Positions 1 through 9,807 of a stretch of DNA of 64,000 nucleotides are shown here, one piece after another. Under the pieces are notes generated by a model, which had not been told where the DNA came from, did not search any database, and saw nothing but the letters and a program-made list of their open reading frames with translations. Positions within the stretch are counted from its first letter, which is position 1. Each line of letters opens with the position of its first letter. The stretch covers positions 27,433 to 91,432 of the forward strand of contig CANHVY010000010.1 in the NCBI GenBank assembly GCA_947464185.1. The letters run 5' to 3'. This stretch comes from Burkholderiales bacterium. Lineage in GTDB: Bacteria > Pseudomonadota > Gammaproteobacteria > Burkholderiales > Burkholderiaceae_C. The position numbers and the translations under genes were made by a program.

Positions 1-2257
<2,257 letters not shown>

Positions 2258-2295
2258 CGGATGCTCCTGCGTGATCTTCTAAGTGATGTGCCGCA

Positions 2296-2323
2296 CTTGA
2301 GGGACGGTACGGCCTTTTTCAAG
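2296..2323 (-). promoter_or_regulatory. Sigma-32-type heat-shock promoter of clpB
   Basis: On the minus strand CTTGAA (2323-2318), a 14-base spacer and CCCTCAAG (2303-2296) resemble the RpoH consensus CTTGAA / CCCCATNT. The -35 is perfect and the -10 partial. The position ~40 bases before the clpB start fits. The ftsH upstream region in this window has the same layout with the same 14-base spacer. Confidence 0.6.
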
Positions 2324-2349
2324 TCGAGCGTCCCCTGGACCTGCCTTTC

Positions 2350-2355
2350 TAGAAT
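2350..2355 (+). promoter_or_regulatory. -10 box TAGAAT six bases before a start codon
   Basis: TAGAAT is separated from the ATG at 2362 by exactly six bases, so the expected transcription start would fall on or next to the start codon and the mRNA would be leaderless. No convincing -35 hexamer and no Shine-Dalgarno are seen. The same arrangement occurs at dnaX and at the PurM-like gene. Confidence 0.4.
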
Positions 2356-2361
2356 GCATCC

Positions 2362-2895
2362 ATGGACATTCATCAGATTCAGGTCAAGTACGACCCCTTG
2401 GCCGATCGCCTGCTGCTGCAGATTCGCACCCGAGACGATTCGCTGTTCCCGATCTGGCTGACCCGGCGCATGGTGATGCGCTTGTGGCCGCACTTTCGGG
2501 GCATGGTGTCCGGGCTGGCCGTGACGCGATCAGCGCCGTCTGCGATGGCCGTGCCCGAGGCCCGGGACATGCTGGCCGACGCCGCCAGGGAACGCGCCCT
2601 CCAGTCCGCCGACTTCAAGACCCAGTTCGACGCGTCCAGCGCCAAGCAGCCCCTGGGGCCCGAGCCCGTGCTGCCTGCCGCCATCGATTTGCGCCCTGCC
2701 AAGGGCCAGGCCGTGGTGCTGGTGATCCGTGACGCCGACGGGCGCAGCCTGGAGTTGGCCTTTGGGGAGGACCTGGCACACGGCCTGTCAAGGCTGGTGG
2801 AAAGCGCATTGGTCGCCTCGGAGTGGGGCCTGGTGCCTGCAGCGGTGGAGCCGCAGGCCGAACCGGGCACGCCACCGTCGCGGGTGTTGAACTAG
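2362..2895 (+). CDS. Conserved-looking protein of unknown function
   Basis: 177 residues starting MDIHQIQVKYDPLADRLLLQ, divergent from clpB. No signal peptide or membrane segment is apparent. The N-terminus looks like a beta-rich module ending in an Arg/Trp-containing stretch (LTRRMVMRLWPHF), the middle (~50-90) is Ala-rich, and the C-terminal part (~100-155) looks alpha/beta. I recall similarly placed small proteins next to clpB in Burkholderiales but cannot name a domain or function. The ATG has no ribosome binding site, and a -10-like box lies six bases upstream. Confidence 0.7.
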   Translation: MDIHQIQVKYDPLADRLLLQIRTRDDSLFPIWLTRRMVMRLWPHFRGMVSGLAVTRSAPSAMAVPEARDMLADAARERALQSADFKTQFDASSAKQPLGPEPVLPAAIDLRPAKGQAVVLVIRDADGRSLELAFGEDLAHGLSRLVESALVASEWGLVPAAVEPQAEPGTPPSRVLN

Positions 2896-2961
2896 GCGCC
2901 GGCGCACTGCGAGCCACCATGTCACCCAGGCGCCACAGCGCGGCGCTGGTTCAGCCCATAT

Positions 2962-4479
2962 TCAGCCCTGGCTGAGTTGCTGCGCGAGCAAGGCCTTTTG
3001 CACCTTGCCCAGTGCTGTGCGCGGAAGGTCCTGGCGGATCACGATGCGCCGGGGGTGCTTGTAGCGGGCCAGCCGCGCAGCGAAAAGAGCTTGCAATCCC
3101 TGCAGGTTCACATCCTGCCCAGGGCGCGCCACCAGGGCCAGCGCGGGCACCTCGCCCCACTGAGGGTCCGGCAAGCCCACCACCGCACACTCGGCCACGC
3201 CCGGAAAGGCCTCCACCAGCGACTCGATCTCCGCCGGAAACACTTTCTCGCCCCCGGAATTGATCATGTCCTTGGAGCGCCCCACCACCTCGTAAGCACC
3301 GTCAGGGCGCTGTCGCGCGAGGTCACCTGTGCAGAACCAGCCGTCCACGAAGCCACTGCCCCGGGGCTCGCCCAGATAGCCTCTCATCACGTTGGGGCCG
3401 CGCAGCTGAATCTCGCCCACGGCGCCTGGATCCACGACGGTGCCATCCGGATCGGCCAGCCGCACCTGCACGCCCGGAGCGGGCCAGCCCGCAAGGCCTG
3501 GGTACTGCAGCGCCTGGGCCGGGCGGGTGGCGATGCTGAAGGGCCCGGTCTCGGTGGCGCCGTAGACCTGCGCCACCGGCACGCCGCGATCATGAAAGCG
3601 GTCGATGAGCGCCATCGGCACCACAGAAGAGCCGCTGTTGATGAACCGCAACGACGACAAGTCGGTCTTTGGCCAGGCCGGATGCTCCAGCAGCGCGCGC
3701 ATCGTGGCCGGCACCAGCAAAGAGGTGTCCGGGCGCCACGCGGCGACGTCCTTCAGCCAAAGCCCGGGGTCGAACCGCGCGTGCAGGCACACGGCCCCAC
3801 CGGCCAGCAGGGCTGGAAGCACCTGGATGCACAGCCCGCCCACGTGGAACATCGGCAGCAGGCTCAGCACGCGGGTGTTCGACGTGAAGCCTTGCACCGC
3901 TGCGGCGGCCCGTGCATTGGCCAGCACCTGGGCTTGCGTGTGCACCGCGCCCTTGGGCAGCCCCGTGGTGCCGGAGGTGTAGACCAGCAGCAGGTCAGCC
4001 AGCTCGGTGGCGGGATGGCGAACGCTGCCCTGCGCGGCCCCTGCGAGATCCGCCACGCTTGGCCCCGCCCTGCCCTCGCGGGCCCCGAGCTCCGGTGCGA
4101 GCAGGGCCACCCGTTCTGCCATCTCTGGCGTGCCCCTCACCTGCCGCGCGCCTGAATGGCGCAGCAGCTGGCGCAGTTCCTCGTCGGTCAGGCGCCAGTT
4201 CAGCGGCAGGAACACGGCGCCCACGCGTCCACAGGCGAACAGTGTCGCCAACATCTGGGCGCTGTTCAGGCCCAGCCAGGCCAGCACGTCGCCGGCGGCC
4301 ACACCCTCGGTGGACAGCGCTGCCACCTGCGCCCGGATCTCCTGCTCGAAGTCGCACCGGCTCCATTCCTGCGCGCCCCCCGCCACACACAGGGCCAGCG
4401 GGTCTGCAGCCAGCAAGCGCTGCCAGACCGCGTCCAGCGAAGTCTCGCCGGGCAACGGGTCGGGCGAGACTTCGGTCAC
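2962..4479 (-). CDS. Acyl-CoA synthetase (AMP-forming, ANL superfamily)
   Basis: 505 residues. Adenylate-forming ligase that activates a carboxylic acid to its acyl-CoA thioester; substrate not identifiable. The phosphate-binding loop LLVYTSGTTGLPKGAVH (~165-181), the VYGATETGP motif, the hinge (WFCTGDLARQRPDG) and the C-terminal lysine in RTALGKVQKALL are all present. It resembles MenE/FadK-like medium-size acyl ligases more than acetyl-CoA synthetase. The start overlaps the stop of the upstream acyl-CoA dehydrogenase by four bases (ATGA, 4476-4479), so the two are translationally coupled and probably act one after the other on the same acid. Confidence 0.9.
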   Translation of the reverse strand: MTEVSPDPLPGETSLDAVWQRLLAADPLALCVAGGAQEWSRCDFEQEIRAQVAALSTEGVAAGDVLAWLGLNSAQMLATLFACGRVGAVFLPLNWRLTDEELRQLLRHSGARQVRGTPEMAERVALLAPELGAREGRAGPSVADLAGAAQGSVRHPATELADLLLVYTSGTTGLPKGAVHTQAQVLANARAAAAVQGFTSNTRVLSLLPMFHVGGLCIQVLPALLAGGAVCLHARFDPGLWLKDVAAWRPDTSLLVPATMRALLEHPAWPKTDLSSLRFINSGSSVVPMALIDRFHDRGVPVAQVYGATETGPFSIATRPAQALQYPGLAGWPAPGVQVRLADPDGTVVDPGAVGEIQLRGPNVMRGYLGEPRGSGFVDGWFCTGDLARQRPDGAYEVVGRSKDMINSGGEKVFPAEIESLVEAFPGVAECAVVGLPDPQWGEVPALALVARPGQDVNLQGLQALFAARLARYKHPRRIVIRQDLPRTALGKVQKALLAQQLSQG

Positions 4480-5723
4480 TCACTCACCTCATCGCGCTCG
4501 CCCGGCTCGTACAGGCATTCCCTGCCCAGCCGGTCCACGCACAGCTCGGCCGTCCACGGCAGCATCAGCGAGCCGCAGCGGGAATCGCGGTAAATGCGCT
4601 CCAGCGGCAGGGACTTGAGCATGGACTGGCCGCCGCAGGTGCGGATGGCCAGGCGGGCGATGTCGTTGGCGCTTTCCATGATGGTGTGGTGGGCGGCATA
4701 CAAGCGCATGCGGGTGTCGCGGTCGGGGTCGATGCGGGCATCGCGGGCGTTCTGCAGGAACAACGCGCGGGTCTGCTCGAGCTGGATGCGCATCTGCGCC
4801 ACCGCCACCTGCTTGGTGGCGTACATGCGGCGCTTGACCGGCGGCATGCCCGGCACTTCGCCGCGCAGGTACTGCACGGTGAAGTCGTAAGCCGCCTGCG
4901 CCAGGCCCATGTAGGTGGGCGACAGCGTGGCGAACATGTGCGGGTAGCGCATGGCCGCCTGGAAGTACAGGCCCTCGGGCATCATCCGCGCTTCCTCTGG
5001 CACGAAGACGTCCGTGAACTCCAGGTTGCGAGACACCGTGCCGCGCATGCCCAGGGGGTCCCACTCGCCAAATACACGCACGCCTGGCGCGTCAGCGGGC
5101 ACGGCAAGGTACAGGGAGTCTCGCTGGGTGGCGCCTGGACGGTCCAGCGTGCACAGCGCACCGTAGTAGTCGGCCGCGCCCGAGAGCGACGCAAAGATCT
5201 TGCGGCCGTTGACGACGTAGCCCCCTTCCACCTTGCGCGCCAGCGTGCCGAACGGCACCTTGCCCGAGGCGGCCGCACCGCCTTCAGAGAAAGGCTGGGC
5301 GTAGACCTTGCCCTGGTTCACCACCCGGTCGAAGTGCAGGGCGCGGATGCGCTCGTGGTCGGCCCGTTGCTCGGGCGTCATGTCCAGGTCGTCAGCGATG
5401 AAACCGGCCCACATGGTGGAGCACACGTGCATGTTCCAGGTCAGGGCGGTGGCCCCGCAGTGGCGGCCGATCTCGGCGGCCACCATCACATAGGTGCTGA
5501 AGTCGGCCCCCAGACCGCCAGCCGCCTTGGGCACGCAGATGCCCAGCAAGCCGGCCGCCCGCAGGTCGGCATAGTTCTCGAAGGGGAAGACGGCGTCCCG
5601 GTCGATGGCCGCCGCCCGGGGGGCGAAGCGCTCCCGGCCCAGTGTGGCTGCCAGATCGATGAGTTCGCGCTGCTGTGGCGTCAAGCGGTCCGGGGAACCG
5701 GCGATGTGGGCGGCTGCGGACAT
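4476..5723 (-). CDS. Acyl-CoA dehydrogenase family flavoprotein
   Basis: 415 residues starting MSAAAHIAGSP. FAD-dependent alpha,beta-desaturation of an acyl-CoA, with electrons passed to ETF, whose genes (etfBA) lie at the other end of this window. Typical three-part fold: helical N-domain with GLLGICVPKAAGGLGADF, the beta domain (~150-250) and a helical C-domain with the late RTCGGQSMLKSLPLERIYRD segment of ~20 residues that lines the active site in this family. I did not assign the catalytic base. It overlaps the acyl-CoA ligase gene by four bases. Substrate is inferred only from the neighbours. Confidence 0.88.
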   Translation of the reverse strand: MSAAAHIAGSPDRLTPQQRELIDLAATLGRERFAPRAAAIDRDAVFPFENYADLRAAGLLGICVPKAAGGLGADFSTYVMVAAEIGRHCGATALTWNMHVCSTMWAGFIADDLDMTPEQRADHERIRALHFDRVVNQGKVYAQPFSEGGAAASGKVPFGTLARKVEGGYVVNGRKIFASLSGAADYYGALCTLDRPGATQRDSLYLAVPADAPGVRVFGEWDPLGMRGTVSRNLEFTDVFVPEEARMMPEGLYFQAAMRYPHMFATLSPTYMGLAQAAYDFTVQYLRGEVPGMPPVKRRMYATKQVAVAQMRIQLEQTRALFLQNARDARIDPDRDTRMRLYAAHHTIMESANDIARLAIRTCGGQSMLKSLPLERIYRDSRCGSLMLPWTAELCVDRLGRECLYEPGERDEVSE

Positions 5724-5815
5724 GGGGTGAATCTCCTCGTTGTGTCTTCTTCAGGCTGGATCGGGAGGCCTCAAGCGGCCTCCGAGGTATCCCGCACGAT
5801 GCGCCTGCCCGTGCT

Positions 5816-6628
5816 CTACGGCATCTGGAAGTGCCGGCCGAGGAATTGCACCACGGCGCGGTTGAAGGCCTCAGGCTGCTCCACGTTGGCGATGTGGCCG
5901 GCATCCGGCAGGCAAACGTACTCGGCGCCCGGAATGTGTGCGGACATGCGCTGCATCACCTCTGGCGGGGCGGTGCGGTCGTGCGCGGCGGCCAGGCACA
6001 GGGTGGGCATGCGCAGCGCGGGCAGCGCCGCGCGGCGGTCGAAGTGAACCAGCGCCCCAAGCGCCGCCCGGTAAGTGGCCGGCGACACGGCCGACATGAT
6101 GCGCCGGGCTGCCTCCTGGGCCGCCTCGGGCACCCCAGGCGCCACCATGGCTGGCACCAGGCGCGCGGCCACCGCCGCCATGCCCTGCCCGGCGTCCAGC
6201 GGCGCCAGACGGTCACGCAAGAAGGCCTGCTGCCAGTCGCCCCCTGGGCGGCCGAAGGCGGGCGACGTGCAGGCCAGGACCAGGGCGCGGGCGCGCTGGG
6301 GCCAGGTGGCGGCGAACTCCTGCGCCACCATGCCCCCCATGCTGTGGCCCAGCAACACCGCCTGCTCGAATCCCAGGGCCTGCAGCGTATCGGCCACCGC
6401 CTGCGCCATGGAGGCCATGCTCAAGTCCTCAGGCAAGGCGGAGTCTCCGTAGCCTGGCAGGTCCAGGGCCAAGGCCGAGAATCCGGCCTGGGCCAGAGCG
6501 CGGGCCGTGCCGGAAACCTCATCAGCCCAGATGCGGCGAGACCCCCCCACCCCGTGCAGCAAGGCCACGGCCACCGGGCCGTCACCGTGGCGTTCGTGGG
6601 CCAGCATGCGATCGGCCGCGCCCGTCAC
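5816..6628 (-). CDS. Alpha/beta hydrolase, NicD/enol-lactonase-like
   Basis: Alpha/beta hydrolase fold: oxyanion-loop motif LLHGVGGSRRIW, nucleophile elbow GHSMGG (Ser at ~96), an acid in AAHDRTAPPE and the catalytic His in DAGHIANVEQPEAF. I prefer the GTG at 6628, giving 270 residues, because it overlaps the stop of the NicX-like gene (GTGA, 6625-6628); a longer frame from 6679 would intrude on that gene, and the ATG at 6607 is an alternative. In nicotinate degradation the enzyme after NicX is NicD, an alpha/beta hydrolase deformylating N-formylmaleamate. Coupling to a NicX homologue suggests an equivalent step here, but sequence alone also fits 3-oxoadipate enol-lactonase-like hydrolases. 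Confidence 0.82.
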   Translation of the reverse strand: MTGAADRMLAHERHGDGPVAVALLHGVGGSRRIWADEVSGTARALAQAGFSALALDLPGYGDSALPEDLSMASMAQAVADTLQALGFEQAVLLGHSMGGMVAQEFAATWPQRARALVLACTSPAFGRPGGDWQQAFLRDRLAPLDAGQGMAAVAARLVPAMVAPGVPEAAQEAARRIMSAVSPATYRAALGALVHFDRRAALPALRMPTLCLAAAHDRTAPPEVMQRMSAHIPGAEYVCLPDAGHIANVEQPEAFNRAVVQFLGRHFQMP

Positions 6629-7656
6629 AGCAACCGACCCTGGTCCACCACCGGCTCGCCATCCAGCGCCACGGTGCACCCGCGCAGCGGCAGGTCGAAG
6701 TGGCCTGCGGTATGTCGCCCTGCCACCTCGTTGGCGCCCGTGGAGTACAGGAAGTTGCCGGCGAAGGCACGGAGCTCGGTGCCGTTGAAGTCGGCCTTGT
6801 CGTAGAAGGTCATCGCATCCCAGCGGGCGCGGCGGTTCAAGCCCCAGCCCACATGGGACACGGCGTAGGCCTGCGGGTCGTTCCAGGCTTCGAAATAACC
6901 GCGCATCAGGTCGCCATCCACGTGTCGCCCCTCCACCTGCACGACGCGGTCGTCTTCGATGTGCAGGGTGACCGGGTCTTGCAGGTAACGCTTGAAGGTG
7001 AGGTTGACATCGCCCCGGTCAAGCACCAGATGCCCCCGCACCTGGTGCGCTGCGGGAAAGGCCAGGACCAGACCCGCCGGCCAGTGCGACAGCGTGCCAA
7101 GCTTGGCGGTGAAGCCCCAGACCCCGCCCACGCGGGCGCCCGCCAGGCCGATCAGCAACTCGGTGCCAGCGGCCGAGGTCACCTTCATTTCGCGCGCTGA
7201 CTTCAAACGCCGCATGGCCTCCCGTACCGGTGCCTCGTCTTCCGCCCGGGGTTCACAGCGCAGCAGGATCTCCGGGTGCTCGTGACTGATGGCCAGGACC
7301 CGCGCACCGCCCTTGAGGATGGCGGGCAACTCAGCGGCATGCTGCAGGCCCTCCACCGTGCAGTCGGCGACGAAGACGCTGCCAGCCAGGGCCGACACCA
7401 CGGGCGACAGGCCGCCAATCGCCTCGGAAGCGCCTGTGGAGCGAACAGGTACGGGGGCGCTCAAGGGCCGAGCCGGCATCACCAGATGAAAAGGCCGGGC
7501 GCCGATGCGGGCGAGGGCCATTTCACTGATCAAGGGCAGTTCCGGTCGGGTCTGGGTCTCGGCCAGCACGGCGCAGGCATCGCCAGCCTGCACGCCGCAC
7601 AGCCGGAACACACGTTCGAAGCAGTCCACCCAGGTCGATTCGATTCGGCACGTCAT
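6625..7656 (-). CDS. NicX-like Fe(II) ring-cleavage dioxygenase (2,5-dihydroxypyridine 5,6-dioxygenase family)
   Basis: 343 residues from the ATG at 7656 (MTCRIESTWVDCFERVF), which has GGAG ~8 bases upstream and avoids overlap with moaE. The C-terminal third matches remembered Pseudomonas putida NicX closely: YFEAWNDPQAYAVSHVGWGL, GNFLYSTGANEVAG and GHFDLPLRGC. The NicX iron ligands (two His and one Asp) correspond to H268, H319 and D321 here. This family is often auto-annotated as M29 leucyl aminopeptidase. It opens 2,5-dihydroxypyridine in the known pathway; the actual substrate here is unknown. It is coupled to the downstream alpha/beta hydrolase by a four-base overlap. Confidence 0.8.
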   Translation of the reverse strand: MTCRIESTWVDCFERVFRLCGVQAGDACAVLAETQTRPELPLISEMALARIGARPFHLVMPARPLSAPVPVRSTGASEAIGGLSPVVSALAGSVFVADCTVEGLQHAAELPAILKGGARVLAISHEHPEILLRCEPRAEDEAPVREAMRRLKSAREMKVTSAAGTELLIGLAGARVGGVWGFTAKLGTLSHWPAGLVLAFPAAHQVRGHLVLDRGDVNLTFKRYLQDPVTLHIEDDRVVQVEGRHVDGDLMRGYFEAWNDPQAYAVSHVGWGLNRRARWDAMTFYDKADFNGTELRAFAGNFLYSTGANEVAGRHTAGHFDLPLRGCTVALDGEPVVDQGRLL

Positions 7657-7672
7657 GGGCGTGACTCCGGTG

Positions 7673-8182
7673 TCAGGTACTGGGGGATGAAGGGGCTGGG
7701 CTGATGTCCGAGGCATTGGCTGCCTGGATGCCCCAGCGCTGCAGCGCCTGGTCGTCGCTGACGCGCGCATCCACCCAGCGTGCGCCCTCGGCGGTGGTTT
7801 CCTTCTTCCAGAACGGCGCCTGCGTCTTCAGATAGTCCATCAGGAATTCACAGGCCTGGAAAGCCTCGCCGCGGTGGGCGGAGGTGACGGCCACCAGGAC
7901 GATCTGGTCCAGGGGTTGCAGCACGCCCACGCGGTGCACGACACGCGCACCACGGATGTCGAAGCGCTGGAACGCCTGGTCGATCATGGCCTCGATGGAG
8001 GCCTCTGTCATGCCCGGATAGTGCTCGAGCTCGAGGCTGGAGATGCCCTGCAGGGCGCCATGGCGATCCCGCACGGTGCCCAGGAAGGACACCACCGCCC
8101 CCACGCCACCATCTCCGGCACGCAGTTGGCTCACCTCGGCAGCCAGATCGAAATCCTGCTCACAGATCAGCACGCGCGCCAT
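7673..8182 (-). CDS. moaE: Molybdopterin synthase catalytic subunit MoaE
   Basis: 169 residues. MoaE converts cyclic pyranopterin monophosphate to molybdopterin using sulfur from the MoaD thiocarboxylate. Family signatures are VSFLGTVRD, LELEHYPGMTEASIE, RVGVLQPLDQIVLVAVTSAHR and the lysine-containing LKTQAPFWKKE near the active site. A ~20-residue tail rich in Ser/Pro/Ala follows the usual end. It starts four bases after the moaD stop, consistent with the two subunits being made together. Confidence 0.96.
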   Translation of the reverse strand: MARVLICEQDFDLAAEVSQLRAGDGGVGAVVSFLGTVRDRHGALQGISSLELEHYPGMTEASIEAMIDQAFQRFDIRGARVVHRVGVLQPLDQIVLVAVTSAHRGEAFQACEFLMDYLKTQAPFWKKETTAEGARWVDARVSDDQALQRWGIQAANASDISPAPSSPST

Positions 8183-8186
8183 CGTC

Positions 8187-8438
8187 TCAACCTCCTGTCA
8201 CGGGCGGAAAGAAGGCCACCTCCGCACCATCGGCCAAGGCTTCATCCTCTGCGCACATGCGCTGGTTGACGGCGCAGCGGACCGCCCGTTCACGAGACAG
8301 CACCCGGGCATGCGGTTCGCTCAAGCGCAACAGATGGTCGCGCAACTCGGCGACGGTAGCCCCCTCGCCCACTTCGGCCCGCTCCCCGGCACCCAACGCC
8401 TCGCGCAGCGAGGCAAAGTAACGCACGCTGATCTTCAT
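8187..8438 (-). CDS. moaD: Molybdopterin synthase sulfur carrier subunit MoaD
   Basis: 83 residues from the ATG at 8438 (MKISVRYFASLREAL); the frame is open to 8456 but the family start is the later Met. Ubiquitin-like fold, ending in the essential C-terminal Gly-Gly (FFPPVTGG), which MoeB-type enzymes adenylate and convert to a thiocarboxylate. It lies between moeA and moaE on the same strand. No moeB is present in the window. Confidence 0.95.
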   Translation of the reverse strand: MKISVRYFASLREALGAGERAEVGEGATVAELRDHLLRLSEPHARVLSRERAVRCAVNQRMCAEDEALADGAEVAFFPPVTGG

Positions 8439-8492
8439 GGACGGATGATGCCGCAAGGTTGCGCTGCTGCGGGCCCTTCACGCTCGGCGCTC

Positions 8493-8528
8493 GTGCCGCC
8501 CATGCCGCCCATGCCGCTCATGCCGCTC
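8493..8528. repeat. Four tandem copies of a 9-bp repeat after moeA
   Basis: GTGCCGCCC, ATGCCGCCC, ATGCCGCTC and ATGCCGCTC lie end to end (8493-8501, 8502-8510, 8511-8519, 8520-8528), immediately after the moeA stop and before moaD. This is a short GC-rich minisatellite. The last copy overlaps the moeA stop codon by two bases. Confidence 0.7.
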
Positions 8529-9777
8529 ATCCCAGCAAGGCGTTCAGGGGAAGGAAGCGCACCGAATCTCCCCGTGCGATGGGCTGCAGCGCTGGCACGT
8601 CCACCAGCCCGTCCGCCCACACCGTGGAGGTGAGCACGCCCGAGCTCTGGTTGGGGAAAAGATCCAGCCCGCCCTGGCCGTTCAGCCGCACGCGCAGGAA
8701 CTCGCGCCGACGGTCCGGGCGGGGCCAATCGAAATCGGCCCGCAGAGCGTAGGCTGCGGGCGGGCGGGCCGTTCGGCCTTGCAGGGCCCGCAACAACGGG
8801 GCCACGGTCAGAAGGTAGGTCACGAAACTCGACACCGGATTGCCCGGCATGCCGACGAACAGTGCTTCGCTGCCATCTTCGCGGCGCACGGCGCCAAAGG
8901 CCAGCGGCTTGCCGGGCTTCATCGCCACCTGCCAAAGGTCCAGTCGCCCTTCGAGCCGCATGGCGGGCTTCAGGTGGTCCTCTTCCCCGACCGACACGCC
9001 GCCCGATGTGAGGATCAAGTCCACCCCTTCAGCCGCCACACGCAAGGCCTGCCGGGTGGCCTCCAGACGGTCCGGGACGATGCCCAAATCTTTCACATCG
9101 CAGCCACTGGCCTGCAGCAGCCCGGTGAGGGTGAAGCGGTTGGAGTTGTAGATGCCCCCAGGCTTCAGCGGCTCGCCCGGCATCGCCAGTTCGTCGCCCG
9201 TGGAGAACAGCGCCACCCTCGGCCGGCGCAGCACGCGCACGGTGGCCCGGCCCACGGAAGCCGCCAGCCCCATGGCTTGCGGCGTGAGCACGGTGCCGTG
9301 GGCCAGCACGGTGGCGCCGGCAGCGATGTCTTCACCTCGCCTTCGGATCCATTGACCGGCCGCCGGCACGGTGTCGACGCGCACCGACTGGGGGTCCACT
9401 GGGGCGCATTGCTCCTGCATCACCACGGCGTCTGCGCCCGACGGAATCTGTGCTCCGGTGAAGATGCGGGCTGCAGTGCCGGCAGCCAAGGCACCTCCCA
9501 CCACGCCAGCCGGGATCCGTTGAGATACGGGCAGGACCACGCCTGCGGCGGGCACATCCGCCAGGCGCAGGGCATAACCGTCCATCGAACTGTTGTCGGC
9601 AGGTGGCACGTCCAGGCCCGAGCGCACATCCTCGGCCAGCACCCGGCCCAAGGCCTGCAGTGTGGCCACGTCATCGGCCTGCTGGATCACGCACTGGGCG
9701 CCCGCAGCCAGCAGCCGCGACAGCGCTTCGTCCAGGCTGAGCAGGCCGGGCGCTGGTGCGGAAGGTGAATCGGACAT
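8527..9777 (-). CDS. moeA: Molybdopterin molybdotransferase MoeA
   Basis: 416 residues. MoeA inserts molybdate into adenylylated molybdopterin. Signatures: DVPPADNSSMDGYALR near residue 60, GAQIPSGADAVVMQE, the central domain with TGDELAMPGEPLKPGGIYNS and LTSGGVSVGEEDH, and GMPGNPVSSFVTYLL. The C-terminal beta barrel (MoeA domain IV) is complete. It follows thrC by 30 bases and precedes moaD after an 88-base gap that carries a 9-bp tandem repeat. Confidence 0.97.
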   Translation of the reverse strand: MSDSPSAPAPGLLSLDEALSRLLAAGAQCVIQQADDVATLQALGRVLAEDVRSGLDVPPADNSSMDGYALRLADVPAAGVVLPVSQRIPAGVVGGALAAGTAARIFTGAQIPSGADAVVMQEQCAPVDPQSVRVDTVPAAGQWIRRRGEDIAAGATVLAHGTVLTPQAMGLAASVGRATVRVLRRPRVALFSTGDELAMPGEPLKPGGIYNSNRFTLTGLLQASGCDVKDLGIVPDRLEATRQALRVAAEGVDLILTSGGVSVGEEDHLKPAMRLEGRLDLWQVAMKPGKPLAFGAVRREDGSEALFVGMPGNPVSSFVTYLLTVAPLLRALQGRTARPPAAYALRADFDWPRPDRRREFLRVRLNGQGGLDLFPNQSSGVLTSTVWADGLVDVPALQPIARGDSVRFLPLNALLG

Positions 9778-9807
9778 CAGCCTCGAGTCTCTCTGCAGGC
9801 GGGGCCG

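Noticed and set aside
3912..6047. Plus-strand open frame of 711 codons
   Set aside because: Antisense to the acyl-CoA ligase, dehydrogenase and hydrolase genes; Arg/Pro/Ala-rich with no motif.
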